This document shows, in pieces, positions 17,596-25,745 of a stretch of DNA of 64,000 nt. The notes beneath the pieces were generated by a model that worked only from the letters and a program-made list of their open reading frames with translations, did not search any database and was not told the DNA's origin. This DNA is from Microbacterium maritypicum (GTDB lineage: Bacteria > Actinomycetota > Actinomycetes > Actinomycetales > Microbacteriaceae), in the NCBI RefSeq assembly GCF_008868125.1, contig NZ_WAAQ01000001.1:1860001-1924000 (forward strand), given 5' to 3'. The position numbers and the translations under genes were made by a program. How positions within the stretch are numbered: position 1 is the stretch's first letter; every line of letters starts with the position of its first letter.

Positions 17596-18483
17596 TCACA
17601 GAGCGGCGGCGACCGCCTCCGTCGCGGTCGCGTGCGTGAACCGGAACCCCGAGCGCTCCAGCACCAGCGGCTGCACGTCGGCATCGGGAAGCAGCAGCGA
17701 ATCGGCCGCGTCGCCGAGGGCGAAACGCAACGCCCACGCCGGCGCCGGCACCCAGAACGGCCTGTGCATCCGAGCGGCCAGGGCTCGGCCGATGTCGTTC
17801 GCAGACGCCGGTGTCGGTCCCGTGAGGTTGACCGGGCCCGCGATCTTCTTGTCCAGGATGTGGCGGATCGCCCGTACCTCATCGTCGAGCGAGATCCAGG
17901 GCCAGATCTGCGTCCCGCGCCCGAGCGGCCCGGAGACGCCGAAACGGGTCAGCTGGATGAGCGGCTTGAGCACTCCGCGCCGGTGGATGACCGGAGCCGT
18001 GCGGAGCAGCGCGACCCGGGTGTGGTCTTCGGCCTGACGCGCCTCGGCCTCCCAACGCACGGTCAGATCGGCCAAGAAGGTCTGCCCCGCAGCGGAGTCC
18101 TCGGTGAGGACCTCGCCGGGCGCAGAGCCGTAGTAGCCGACGGCCGATGCCGAGATGAGGGCCGGAGCGTCGGAGCGCAGTGCACGAAGCGCGGTGGTCA
18201 GGGTACGCGTCGCTCCCAGGCGCGAGTCGATGAGCTCCTGACGGTAGCCACGCGTCCACGGGAGTCGTCCGACGCTGGCACCGCCGAGCGCGACGACCGC
18301 ATCTGCTCCCGCCAGCACCTCCGGATCGAGCGCGCTCTCCCCCGGCTCCCACTGCGCCTCGTCCTCCGACCGCGGCGGGCGGCGGACGAGGGAGGTGACC
18401 TCGATGCCGTCGGTGCGCAGGGATGAAGCGAGGGCGGAGCCTATGAGGCCCGATGCCCCGCTGATGACGATGCGTCGTGCCAT
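17596..18483 (-). CDS. TIGR01777 family NAD-dependent epimerase/dehydratase-like protein
   Basis: 295 aa. Short-chain-dehydrogenase fold starting RIVISGASGLIGSALASSLR (GxxGxxG), then GGASVGRLPW, a SAVGYYGS motif where epimerases have the catalytic YxxxK region, and the family C-terminal domain (DUF1731) with VPAPAWALRFALGDAA and QPLVLERSGFRF. Known members (E. coli YfcH, plant SULA-like) have no firmly assigned reaction. It is the last host gene before the prophage left end; 194 bp of host DNA without a recognisable gene separate it from attL. Confidence 0.9.
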   Translation of the reverse strand: MARRIVISGASGLIGSALASSLRTDGIEVTSLVRRPPRSEDEAQWEPGESALDPEVLAGADAVVALGGASVGRLPWTRGYRQELIDSRLGATRTLTTALRALRSDAPALISASAVGYYGSAPGEVLTEDSAAGQTFLADLTVRWEAEARQAEDHTRVALLRTAPVIHRRGVLKPLIQLTRFGVSGPLGRGTQIWPWISLDDEVRAIRHILDKKIAGPVNLTGPTPASANDIGRALAARMHRPFWVPAPAWALRFALGDAADSLLLPDADVQPLVLERSGFRFTHATATEAVAAAL

Positions 18484-18677
18484 GTGTGAGAGCTCCCGTT
18501 TCCGATCGCCGAGTCGTGTCGTGCGTTACAGCGTACGCGTCGGCGTGGACAGGCGCCGCCGGACAGGAGAATCGCTGCATGCTCCCGCGCAGCCCACCGG
18601 TGAGAGGGAAGGAGGAAGCCCCGTGCGGGCGTCGAGGTCTGCGAACAGACGGCCACCAGGTTCTGCAGGATGAGGGT

Positions 18678-18716
18678 GTGGGCCCTGCCGGGATCGAACC
18701 GACGACATCCACGGTG
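18678..18716 (+). repeat. attL core (39-bp direct repeat of the tRNA-Val 3' part)
   Basis: Identical over 39 bp to 35780-35818 and diverging at both edges. It corresponds on the minus strand to the 3' part of tRNA-Val from the anticodon stem through the discriminator base; the 5' half of the tRNA is absent here, so it is a remnant and not a gene. The tyrosine integrase gene lies 433 bp inside it. Confidence 0.95.
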
Positions 18717-18766
18717 GAGTCACAGCGGTTGGCACCCATCACCGACATCTTCACAGCGCGTGCATC

Positions 18767-19012
18767 ATGAGCGACGTGCTATTCGACATGGATCCGCCAG
18801 CGCTCGTCTACCGCCGTCCGAACACGATACCGATGCACAAGATGCGCTGCCGAGAATGCCATCGGGCAAAGTCGATCAACGGCGGCGGGGCGAATCAAGA
18901 GGTCGAGTACGCGATCTGCCATGACTGCTTCACCGCGGCCGGCCGCACGGGTGAGCTTGCCCGCCGTGGCGGCGTCAGCGGACGCGAACTCGTCTACGGC
19001 GATACACCGTAG
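18767..19012 (+). CDS. Small phage zinc-ribbon protein next to attL
   Basis: 81 aa. Two CxxC pairs, MRCRECHRAK and AICHDCFTA, form a probable zinc ribbon in the middle; nothing else is recognised. Its ATG at 18767 overlaps a TGA (18768-18770) that closes the frame entering from the att core. In the inferred circular phage that frame is the C-terminus of the XRE repressor, so the two genes would be translationally coupled in the phage but uncoupled in the lysogen. A 136-bp gap to int follows, in which I see no gene and no clear promoter. Confidence 0.7.
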   Translation: MSDVLFDMDPPALVYRRPNTIPMHKMRCRECHRAKSINGGGANQEVEYAICHDCFTAAGRTGELARRGGVSGRELVYGDTP

Positions 19013-19148
19013 ACGCCGACGGCTCGCGTGAACGACGCGCTCAGCGAATCGCCGCGATTCCTGGGCGCGTCGGTCGTCGCGGCCCATTCCCGTGAATCCA
19101 TACGGTCAGATCACAGGCTCAGAGGGGGCCTCTACCGAGGGAGTAATC

Positions 19149-20027
19149 ATGCAGTTCCAAGACACCACCGCGCTTGAGATGTTCGTCGACTACCAGCGAG
19201 CGCAGAACCTCGCAGTGACGACCATCCGCAACCGGCGGAGCATCCTCACCACCTTCGCACGGAAGACCGGCACGCTGGTCGATTGCGACGTGTTCACCCT
19301 TCGCCGCTACATCGGCCGCGCCGAGGACGTGAGCCCCGGCACCCGCCGCACCGAGCGCGGAGCACTGATCGCCTTCTACACGTTCCTCCACGACGAGGGG
19401 CTCCGCGCCGACAACCCCTCGACCAAGCTCCCCGTCGTGCGCGTGCCGAAGGGCAAGCCCCGCCCGTTCACCCGCGAGCAGATCGACGCGATGCTGAACT
19501 CGGGTGCCTACTCCCGCACTCGCGCGATGATCCTCGTCGGCTACTACCAGGGGTTCCGCGTGTCCTCGATCGCGCGCGTGCACGGCCACGATATCGACCT
19601 CGCCAGCATGACCATCGGCACCGTCGTGAAGGGCAGCAAGGCCGTGAGGCTCCCGCTGCACGAGGTCGTCGCCGAGCTGTCCCTGACGATGCCGGCAGAT
19701 GGCTACTGGTTCCCGGCCCGCGACGGATCGGGCGGACATGTGCGGTCGACATCGGTCACCGACCTCATCACGAAGGCGAAGGTCCGCGCCGGGATCACCG
19801 ATCCGAAGCTCACCCCGCACTCGCTCCGCCACGCCTTCGGAACTGACCTCGTCGAGCAGGGTGTCGATATCCGCGTCGTGCAGGAACTGCTCGTACACGA
19901 GAACCTCTCGACGACGCAGATCTACACCGGAGTGAGCGAGAGTCGTAAGTCGGCCGGCATCGCAACGCTGGAGACTCGCTCAGTTCCCGAGCGCTCTGGG
20001 AGGGGTGCCGCTAGGATCGCGGCATGA
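19149..20027 (+). CDS. int: Tyrosine-type phage integrase
   Basis: 292 aa from ATG 19149 (GAGGGAG with normal spacing; an earlier in-frame start at 19092 is less likely). Catalyses attP x attB recombination at tRNA-Val. N-terminal SAM-like core-binding domain (residues about 8-90), then the catalytic domain with Arg137 (YQGFRVSSIAR), a Lys in VVKGSKAVRLPL, His224-x-x-Arg227 (HSLRHAFGTDL), His in LLVHENLS and the nucleophile Tyr259 (QIYTGV). The C-terminus ends GRGAARIAA; terminal -AA resembles ssrA-type ClpXP degrons. Its TGA overlaps the lipoprotein ATG. Confidence 0.95.
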   Translation: MQFQDTTALEMFVDYQRAQNLAVTTIRNRRSILTTFARKTGTLVDCDVFTLRRYIGRAEDVSPGTRRTERGALIAFYTFLHDEGLRADNPSTKLPVVRVPKGKPRPFTREQIDAMLNSGAYSRTRAMILVGYYQGFRVSSIARVHGHDIDLASMTIGTVVKGSKAVRLPLHEVVAELSLTMPADGYWFPARDGSGGHVRSTSVTDLITKAKVRAGITDPKLTPHSLRHAFGTDLVEQGVDIRVVQELLVHENLSTTQIYTGVSESRKSAGIATLETRSVPERSGRGAARIAA

Positions 20028-20584
20028 AGCGTATCGGCGCGGTTGCCACCCTCGGTCTTGTTCTGCTGCTCGCGGCGTGCTCGAATTCCAGCGCTCCGCC
20101 AGTCGAAACGATCACGCCTTCGGCGGACTCATCACCTGAGACCACCCCCACGCCCGAAGCCGAGCGAGGCTCGCGCGACAATCCACTATCGGTCGGGGAA
20201 CAGCGCAAGCTCACCGAAGACTCAATGTGGTCGGTCGGCGCGGCCGCTGCATCGCAGGTGGGCGCCGGGTACATCGCCCTGCCGATCCACGTCAAGCTCG
20301 ATTGGGACGCCGCGAAAGCTCAAGGTATGCCCGAAGGTGAAGGGGTCGACCCGAACATAGCTCTTTGGATCGAGTATGTGTCTGCAAGCGGCCGCAGCTT
20401 CAGCACCGACGACGTCGGCATACTCGATGTTCCAGATCCGCTCTACCAAGTCGGCACCGTATACCCGCCACTCGCGGAGCTTTCCGCTAACTACATCGTG
20501 ACTCTTCCAGACGCCGAGATCGCCGGCGGCGTCTGGAAGGTAGCCAATTCGAAGGGCGACGCCGTCTTCATCGCCGCGCAGTAG
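20024..20584 (+). CDS. Prophage lipoprotein coupled to int (candidate lysogenic conversion or exclusion factor)
   Basis: 186 aa. Signal peptide ending in the lipobox LLLAAC (Cys about residue 20), a Ser/Thr/Pro/Glu-rich linker, then a beta-rich domain beginning RGSRDNPLSVGEQ, which resembles DUF4352-like extracytoplasmic domains. Expected on the outer face of the membrane. ATG 20024 overlaps the int stop (ATGA). Prophage lipoproteins in Gram-positive hosts can block superinfecting phage (Ltp of phage TP-J34), making this a candidate, but function is inferred only from location and signal. The gene ends 2 bp from the convergent holin gene with no terminator visible. Confidence 0.75.
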   Translation: MKRIGAVATLGLVLLLAACSNSSAPPVETITPSADSSPETTPTPEAERGSRDNPLSVGEQRKLTEDSMWSVGAAAASQVGAGYIALPIHVKLDWDAAKAQGMPEGEGVDPNIALWIEYVSASGRSFSTDDVGILDVPDPLYQVGTVYPPLAELSANYIVTLPDAEIAGGVWKVANSKGDAVFIAAQ

Positions 20585-20586
20585 TG

Positions 20587-20925
20587 CTAGAGGTCGCGTC
20601 GGAGCATCTCGCCGACCGGGATCGCTCCTGTTTCGGTCGGAACCTGCTTGGCGAGCTCGACGTTCTCGCGCGTGAGCCGGTCGTTCTCTTCGCGGAGCGC
20701 TGAGAGGGTGCCGTTCGTCTGGCGGTCGATCTTCTTGATCTGTTCTCCTTGCTTGCCGAGGGCGTAGAACGTTCCCCCGGCGGTGGTGGCGAGGCCGAGG
20801 ACGGTGATCAGGAGGGTGGTGAAGTCCTGTGAGGACTCCGGGCGGAGGATGAGCAGGAGCACGCTCCCGGCGAGGCCGACGAACGCCAGTGCGGCGAACG
20901 TCACGAACATGACCGTCTTGTTCAC
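20587..20925 (-). CDS. Putative holin
   Basis: 112 aa, GTG start with AGGA upstream. Two hydrophobic helices (residues about 5-28 and 36-56) separated by a short polar turn, then a charged coiled-coil-like tail (KIDRQTNGTLSALREENDRL onward). A two-helix protein with a charged C-terminus directly after the endolysin is the classic profile of a class II holin, which would perforate the membrane so that endolysin reaches the wall. No family-specific motif seen. Last gene of the leftward phage operon. Confidence 0.6.
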   Translation of the reverse strand: MNKTVMFVTFAALAFVGLAGSVLLLILRPESSQDFTTLLITVLGLATTAGGTFYALGKQGEQIKKIDRQTNGTLSALREENDRLTRENVELAKQVPTETGAIPVGEMLRRDL

Positions 20926-20931
20926 GGCTTC

Positions 20932-21618
20932 CTACTTTCCGGAGCGCATCGCCGCGCAGTCCTGCTCGATGCGGCGTGCGTGGTCGCGGGTGATGTGCTT
21001 CGCATCGACGGTGATCTGGTATGCCTGTGCGAGACGGGACGCGTAGTCCCCGGAGACGCCGGAGACCGGCGAGTAATAGCCGTTCGTGTCGGTGATGATG
21101 TACGTATCGACCGGGTTGCTCGCAGTCGCGGGCAGGTCATTCTTCGTGGTGTAGAACATCGCGGGGGTGCGCATGTCGTCGTCCTCCTCGGACTCAGTAG
21201 GGGTTGTGGTGTTCCCGGCGGGTGCCGGGTCGTTTCGGTGCTGGTCGCGCCACCACTGGTACTCGAAGTGGTGGCGCTCGGTCGGATCGTCGGCGGCCGT
21301 GCGAATCCAGCCGTGCTCCTCTGCCAGGGCGATATAGCCGGGAGTGGTCCAGTCGTCAGAATCGTCCGCGAGGCCCATGCAGTGCTTGGACAGCCACGGA
21401 GCGACGGCGCGCGAGTGGTTCGGCTTGGGGCCTCGGCCCGCGACCCACGCTTCCCACGCCTTCCACATGCGCTCCTGGAGGTCGTAGTCCCGCGTCGACG
21501 AGTTGCAGTCGTGCGGGCGCCCGAGGGCGGCCTCCAGGCGGCGCATGGATGCGGCCGCGTCGGGTGCGTATCCGACGCCGGGGCGGAGGTACTCGATGAC
21601 CGGTGCGCCACCCATCAT
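20932..21618 (-). CDS. Endolysin, M15 (VanY-type) D,D-/L,D-carboxypeptidase or endopeptidase
   Basis: 228 aa from ATG 21618 (overlaps the stop of the tail gene, ATGA); the frame is open upstream but that part is antisense-shadow. Zinc peptidase signature SKHCMGLADD (S77, H79, D85; pattern SxHxxGxAxD) and the downstream HHFEYQWW (H116/H117, E119) supply the metal ligands and catalytic Glu/His of the M15 family. A flexible Pro/Thr/Glu/Asp linker (residues about 128-148) leads to an about 80-aa C-terminal domain that may bind the cell wall. Cleaves peptidoglycan stem peptides at lysis. Confidence 0.85.
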   Translation of the reverse strand: MMGGAPVIEYLRPGVGYAPDAAASMRRLEAALGRPHDCNSSTRDYDLQERMWKAWEAWVAGRGPKPNHSRAVAPWLSKHCMGLADDSDDWTTPGYIALAEEHGWIRTAADDPTERHHFEYQWWRDQHRNDPAPAGNTTTPTESEEDDDMRTPAMFYTTKNDLPATASNPVDTYIITDTNGYYSPVSGVSGDYASRLAQAYQITVDAKHITRDHARRIEQDCAAMRSGK

Positions 21619-22391
21619 GCCTCCAGCGCGTCGATGCGTGCGGCGAGGGTCGCGACGGTAGCGGCCATGTCCTGCAGTGCACCGATGGCGACGAGTGCGA
21701 GGCGCTCGTAGTGGACGGTATCCGGCTCGCCGTCTGCGTCGTAGTGGACGAACTCCGACAGGCCCGCCTCGATCAGCTCCTCGGCGATCACCCCGACCTC
21801 GACGGGTGCTTCTTCCCATCCCTCGCCGAACACCGACGCACGGAGCCGGTAGGTGCGCAGTCGGATCGCGAGGAGGTCGGCGACGGAGTACCCGTGGTCG
21901 TGGATGTCTTTCTTGAACCGGCGCGCCGATGGCGACTTCCCCACCCGGCCATCGTTGTTGATGTACGCGGCGACGTACCCGGCTGTGACAGGCGTCGCCG
22001 CGGGCACGTAGAGCTGACCCTGCACGTACACGCTGTTGAGGTACTGCGGGTTCGCGCTCCAGAAGCTGTCCACGTACGATTTCGTCGCGAGGTGCGCGGC
22101 GGCGGTCGGTGCGGCGCTCGCGAGCTGACCACCCTCGGAGTACTGCGGCACCTTCGATCCCTCGGCGACGTTCGGTGCGGCGAGGTTCACGCCCAGGTTC
22201 GAACGTGCGGCCGCGGCGGTGGTCGCCCCGGTGCCACCCTTCGCGATGGAGAGTGTCACCATCGTTCGTCGGGCGAGCTCGTCCGCGAGGCGGTTGATGT
22301 ACTCGTCGAGATCCGCGCCGAGCCCGGTCCCGGGAACGAGGGGGATGCCGGCGGCGAGAGCGTCGGCGCCGGGTGTGGGGGTGAGAGGCAT
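21615..22391 (-). CDS. Tail fibre / receptor-binding-like protein with S74 intramolecular chaperone domain
   Basis: 258 aa; AAAGGA before ATG. The middle contains short phage-fibre motifs (IAKGGTGATTAAAARSNLGV, then LATKSYVDSF). The C-terminal about 110 aa match the peptidase S74 auto-chaperone: SPSARRFKKDI at the self-cleavage site, with the SVADLLAIRLRTYRLR and VGVIAEELIEAGL helices that follow it in endosialidase-type chaperones. The chaperone trimerises the fibre and then cuts itself off. Likely part of the host-binding tip. Confidence 0.85.
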   Translation of the reverse strand: MPLTPTPGADALAAGIPLVPGTGLGADLDEYINRLADELARRTMVTLSIAKGGTGATTAAAARSNLGVNLAAPNVAEGSKVPQYSEGGQLASAAPTAAAHLATKSYVDSFWSANPQYLNSVYVQGQLYVPAATPVTAGYVAAYINNDGRVGKSPSARRFKKDIHDHGYSVADLLAIRLRTYRLRASVFGEGWEEAPVEVGVIAEELIEAGLSEFVHYDADGEPDTVHYERLALVAIGALQDMAATVATLAARIDALEA

Positions 22392-22402
22392 CGTCGTTCC
22401 TT

Positions 22403-24067
22403 TCAGAGCGCGTTGATCGTGCCAGGCAGGCTGTTGATGGTCCCGGCAAGCAGGTCGATTGCGCCGGCCGGGGTGTCGGTGGTGCGGCTGGTGATTTCCA
22501 CGGAGTCGTCGCCGAAGTCGTAGCGGACGCTGGCGATGATGCCGGTCTGGATGGGAGTGTCTTCGAGCAGGATGCTGAGCGCCTGGTCCGTGACCTCATC
22601 CCACGCGGGGTTCGCCGTCACGGAGACGGTGCGCCCGGTGCCCTGCGCGCGCTCGACCATGTACTGCGCGCGGCCCGGACCCGGGTAGGGGGTGTTGCGC
22701 AGCTCGACCTTCGCGATCTTCGACGCACCCGGGAGGGCGAACGCGTCGAGGCGGCGCTGCTCGATGCCGTCATCGTCGGTCCAGATGTACTCGTACACCG
22801 CCCCGTCGCGCCAGGAGTTGTCGTCACGAGACAGGCTCTCGCTGGCGGTCTTGATGTTCACCCCGTACCGGTAGGCCTGCGCCCCGCCAGCACGGTAGTC
22901 GTTGCCTCGCAGGAACCACCGCCGCTGCTCGTCGCACACGATGCGAAGACCTGCCGACTTCAGCAGCGTCTCCAGGAACGCCATGCCGGAGTCGCCGGCC
23001 GACCAGCGGAGCGCCTCTGGGCGCCGCTCCACCGCGGGTGTGCGAGTCGAAGTCGAGGCGTGCACTGCGGCCTGCCACGCGTACGTGTAACCGCCTCCCG
23101 CGGCCGTCGCACCGTCGTAGTAAGGGATCACCTCGTTCCCCTCGTGGAACATCGCGCACGACGCGTAGTGCAGGTTCCCCGAGGCGTTGCCAACGGTGTT
23201 GATGTACGGGACCGCCTGCTCGGCTCCCGGCGGGCACTGCGCGATCACGGACACACGACGGAACGCGGTGACATCGGACGTGATGAACGCGCCGTACGAG
23301 GTGGAAGACGCCACGGATCCGCCCGCGCTCCACCACTGAATCGCCGCGCGAGCCTGCCGGGTTGTTCCCGAGCACAGGTACGCCGTGAACACGTACCACT
23401 TGCCTGGCGTGACTCGGTAGAGGGCCGAGAGCGGGACAGCATTGGAATCACCGGCTGCAGCGGTCCACCGGTAGGCCGTGTTGCCCACTGGAGGCAGAGG
23501 GGCGGACATCACCAGACGGCCACCGCCGGATGCCCCGGAGCCGGTCTGCCATGCATTCGCATCGTTGGCGAGGCGCGGGTTCGGGACGAGGTTCGTGACG
23601 GACCAGTATGCCGTCACGTCCGCGTCGGGGCCGCCGGCTTGCAGCGCGGCGCCGATCTTGCCGAGCACGTAGTTACACACCGCACGTAGCGACGCCTGGT
23701 GCGCTCGTGGGCCGTTGTCATCGACCAACTGCGCGTAGTCCATGAGGACCGCTTCATCGGACGCGAGCCGCAACGTCACGGTCCCACCAGCCCTGTCCGG
23801 GGTCGCCTCCCGGACCCCGAGATTGAACGTGCGAGGGCTCCCGCCGTCGCGAGCTGCGGTGATGGCCAGTCGGCGGGAGTCGCGCGGGTCGAGGTCTTCG
23901 AGCAGCATGGCGTCCTCGACGGCGATCTTCACGGTGCCCTGCACATACGGGAACGCCGCCGAGTCGAGGGTCACCTGTCCCGGGGAGTTCTCCGCCCACG
24001 ACAGCGGAACATCGCCGCCCGGGTTCAGGAGCCGGACGGAGACCTCGTGCTCGGAGATGGTGGTCAT
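22403..24067 (-). CDS. Minor tail protein
   Basis: 554 aa from ATG 24067, which overlaps the preceding stop (ATGA). No enzymatic motif. Residues 1-130 are beta-rich; a central segment (LVPNPRLANDANAWQTGSGA onward, residues about 190-340) looks like a carbohydrate-binding-like jelly roll of the type seen in tail tips; the C-terminal part repeats structural-sounding beta motifs and ends with short hydrophobic turns. Position between tape measure and fibre makes it the likely baseplate hub or tip protein. Confidence 0.7.
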   Translation of the reverse strand: MTTISEHEVSVRLLNPGGDVPLSWAENSPGQVTLDSAAFPYVQGTVKIAVEDAMLLEDLDPRDSRRLAITAARDGGSPRTFNLGVREATPDRAGGTVTLRLASDEAVLMDYAQLVDDNGPRAHQASLRAVCNYVLGKIGAALQAGGPDADVTAYWSVTNLVPNPRLANDANAWQTGSGASGGGRLVMSAPLPPVGNTAYRWTAAAGDSNAVPLSALYRVTPGKWYVFTAYLCSGTTRQARAAIQWWSAGGSVASSTSYGAFITSDVTAFRRVSVIAQCPPGAEQAVPYINTVGNASGNLHYASCAMFHEGNEVIPYYDGATAAGGGYTYAWQAAVHASTSTRTPAVERRPEALRWSAGDSGMAFLETLLKSAGLRIVCDEQRRWFLRGNDYRAGGAQAYRYGVNIKTASESLSRDDNSWRDGAVYEYIWTDDDGIEQRRLDAFALPGASKIAKVELRNTPYPGPGRAQYMVERAQGTGRTVSVTANPAWDEVTDQALSILLEDTPIQTGIIASVRYDFGDDSVEITSRTTDTPAGAIDLLAGTINSLPGTINAL

Positions 24068-24414
24068 GCGATCTCCTGGAACGGGACACGCAACGACCAG
24101 ACACCGGCGGAGCTGAGCGCATGGCTGAGGTCGCCGCCCGCGACGACGAACTGCATCGCCACCTCGATCACACCGGAGTTCGAGAGGGTGAGCGGCTGCG
24201 GCTCGGAGAGCACCGTCCACGCCGCCGCCGCCGCCGCTCCGGTAGCGAAGACGAGCGTGAACTCACCGCGCCGAAGCCCGGTGGGCCGCAGCGTGATATC
24301 CGGATCAGAGCGCCCGAGGATCGGATGCACGATCGAGCGTGTCTCCGCGGACGCATCCCACGCCGCCATCGACGCCGATATCGTGCCGCCGGCATGCGTG
24401 ATCGTGGTACTCAC
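24064..24414 (-). CDS. Minor tail protein (small)
   Basis: 116 aa from GTG 24414, which overlaps the tape measure TGA (GTGA) and has a GGGGTGG upstream; another in-frame GTG lies at 24423. Beta-rich with no recognised motif (TISASMAAWDASAETRSIV, RRGEFTLVFATGAAAAAAW). By position directly after the tape measure it should be a distal tail or tail-tip component, the place of Dit-like proteins, though it is shorter than usual Dit. Confidence 0.6.
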   Translation of the reverse strand: MSTTITHAGGTISASMAAWDASAETRSIVHPILGRSDPDITLRPTGLRRGEFTLVFATGAAAAAAWTVLSEPQPLTLSNSGVIEVAMQFVVAGGDLSHALSSAGVWSLRVPFQEIA

Positions 24415-25745
24415 TGGTTCCACCCCATGTTCGCCGAGAACGCCTGGCTGAGCTTGGCCGTCACGGTCATCGTTCGAGGGCGGGTCAGCGCATCGAGGTC
24501 GATACGCACCTTGTCCAGACCGTTCACTCGCGCGTTCACCACGGCCTCCTGGCCGTCAACCTCGTTCACCTTGTCTTCGACTCGCTGGATGTCCTCGGTC
24601 GCGCGTTGGGTCTGCGCGTTCACAGACACTTCGGTGTCATCGGGCAGCCGATAGATCGCGTTGCCGAGAGCGTCCGTCTCCCCGGTAGCGACGCCCACGC
24701 TCTTCGCGTATTCGTAGTTCGCGCGCTCTGCGACGGCCGCCGCATCTGACCCGCTGATGTAGCCTTCCCCGGTCGCCTTCACTGCCGCTTCGAGTTCCCA
24801 GATCCGCCCAGGCGAGAGCTTTCCAGACGCCTCCGCGTTCCGTGCGAAAGCATCAGTCAGCTTCCCCAACTTGTCACCGCCCGAGGCCAGAGCGTCGATC
24901 ACATCGACCTGATCCAGTCCGGACGCGGCAGCAAGGTCAGTGACCTGCTTGTACTTCTCCGTGCTGCTGGTCCATTCGCTCACGCGCTGTGTGTAACCAG
25001 CCGTGGCCATCGCCCCGGCAACGTCGTAGGCGAGCGAGAACGCGGAGTCCCGAGCCTCCTCGGCGGCCTCCTCGACCTTGTTGAAGGTCTCGATCATCGC
25101 CCCGCCGGCACCTGCCACAGCGATACCGGCAGCAGCACCCGCGGGACCGAACCCGGCGAAGGCGTTGGCGGCGATCTCCTGCCCAAGTTCGGCGATCGAC
25201 TCGAAGGAGCCGTCGAAGCTCGCGGCCGTCTCACGGGCAGACTGCTGCGCCTCCTGCTTGAAGTCCTTGACGCCCTCCTCGGCACGCTCCATCCCGCGTC
25301 GCGCCTTGTCGCCGGCGTCGTCAGCTTTGTCTCCGAGCTCCTTCGTCTCCCGCTGCGCCTTCTTCAGCGCATCTTCGAGTTTGTCGACGCCCTGCTCGCC
25401 CTCACCGGCCCCGCGCTCGCCTTCCCGTCCGGTGTCCTTGAACTCGTCGCCGAGCTTGTCGACGGCGCGGCGGGCGTCGTCTGCTGAGACGCCCATCTGT
25501 TTGAGGGCGTCGCGGATCTCGTCGTCGCTCTTCCCGGCCTTGCGTGCGGCATCTGCGAGCTTGTCGGCGAAGCTCGCGACCTGATCCCCAGCCTTGCCAG
25601 TCGCGGCCCCTGTGCCGCCGGTAGCGTCGGCGAGGCGATCCATCGCTCCAGCGGCGTCCTCGGTCGGCTTGATGACACCGGACTTGATGCTGTCCTCGAA
25701 CGCGCGGGTATCCGCACCGATCCCGATCTCATGAACTTTCGCCAT
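24411..25745 (-). CDS. Tape measure protein (short)
   Basis: 444 aa from ATG 25745 (overlaps the previous stop by one base). Helical, alanine/lysine/aspartate-rich N-terminal two-fifths with heptads (KLADAARKAGKSDDEIRDAL; LGDKADDAGDKARRGMERA), a hydrophobic glycine/alanine stretch at residues about 195-220 (AGFGPAGAAAGIAVAGAGGA), then helical and mixed C-terminal parts. This is the tape measure layout. At about 1.5 angstrom per residue it implies a tail of only roughly 65-70 nm, shorter than typical siphophages. It sets tail length and is delivered during DNA injection. Confidence 0.85.
   Translation of the reverse strand: MAKVHEIGIGADTRAFEDSIKSGVIKPTEDAAGAMDRLADATGGTGAATGKAGDQVASFADKLADAARKAGKSDDEIRDALKQMGVSADDARRAVDKLGDEFKDTGREGERGAGEGEQGVDKLEDALKKAQRETKELGDKADDAGDKARRGMERAEEGVKDFKQEAQQSARETAASFDGSFESIAELGQEIAANAFAGFGPAGAAAGIAVAGAGGAMIETFNKVEEAAEEARDSAFSLAYDVAGAMATAGYTQRVSEWTSSTEKYKQVTDLAAASGLDQVDVIDALASGGDKLGKLTDAFARNAEASGKLSPGRIWELEAAVKATGEGYISGSDAAAVAERANYEYAKSVGVATGETDALGNAIYRLPDDTEVSVNAQTQRATEDIQRVEDKVNEVDGQEAVVNARVNGLDKVRIDLDALTRPRTMTVTAKLSQAFSANMGWNQ

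Noticed and set aside
18678..18716. Second tRNA gene at attL
   Set aside because: Only the 3' half is present; the 5' acceptor strand and D-arm are missing, so it is an attachment-site remnant.
18477..18770. Open frame crossing attL from host DNA into the phage, ending GPAGIEPTTSTV...TARAS
   Set aside because: The upstream part is host non-coding DNA; only the part after the att core is meaningful, as the tail of the repressor in attP. The GPAGIEPTTSTV string is what antisense tRNA T-arm sequence generally encodes.
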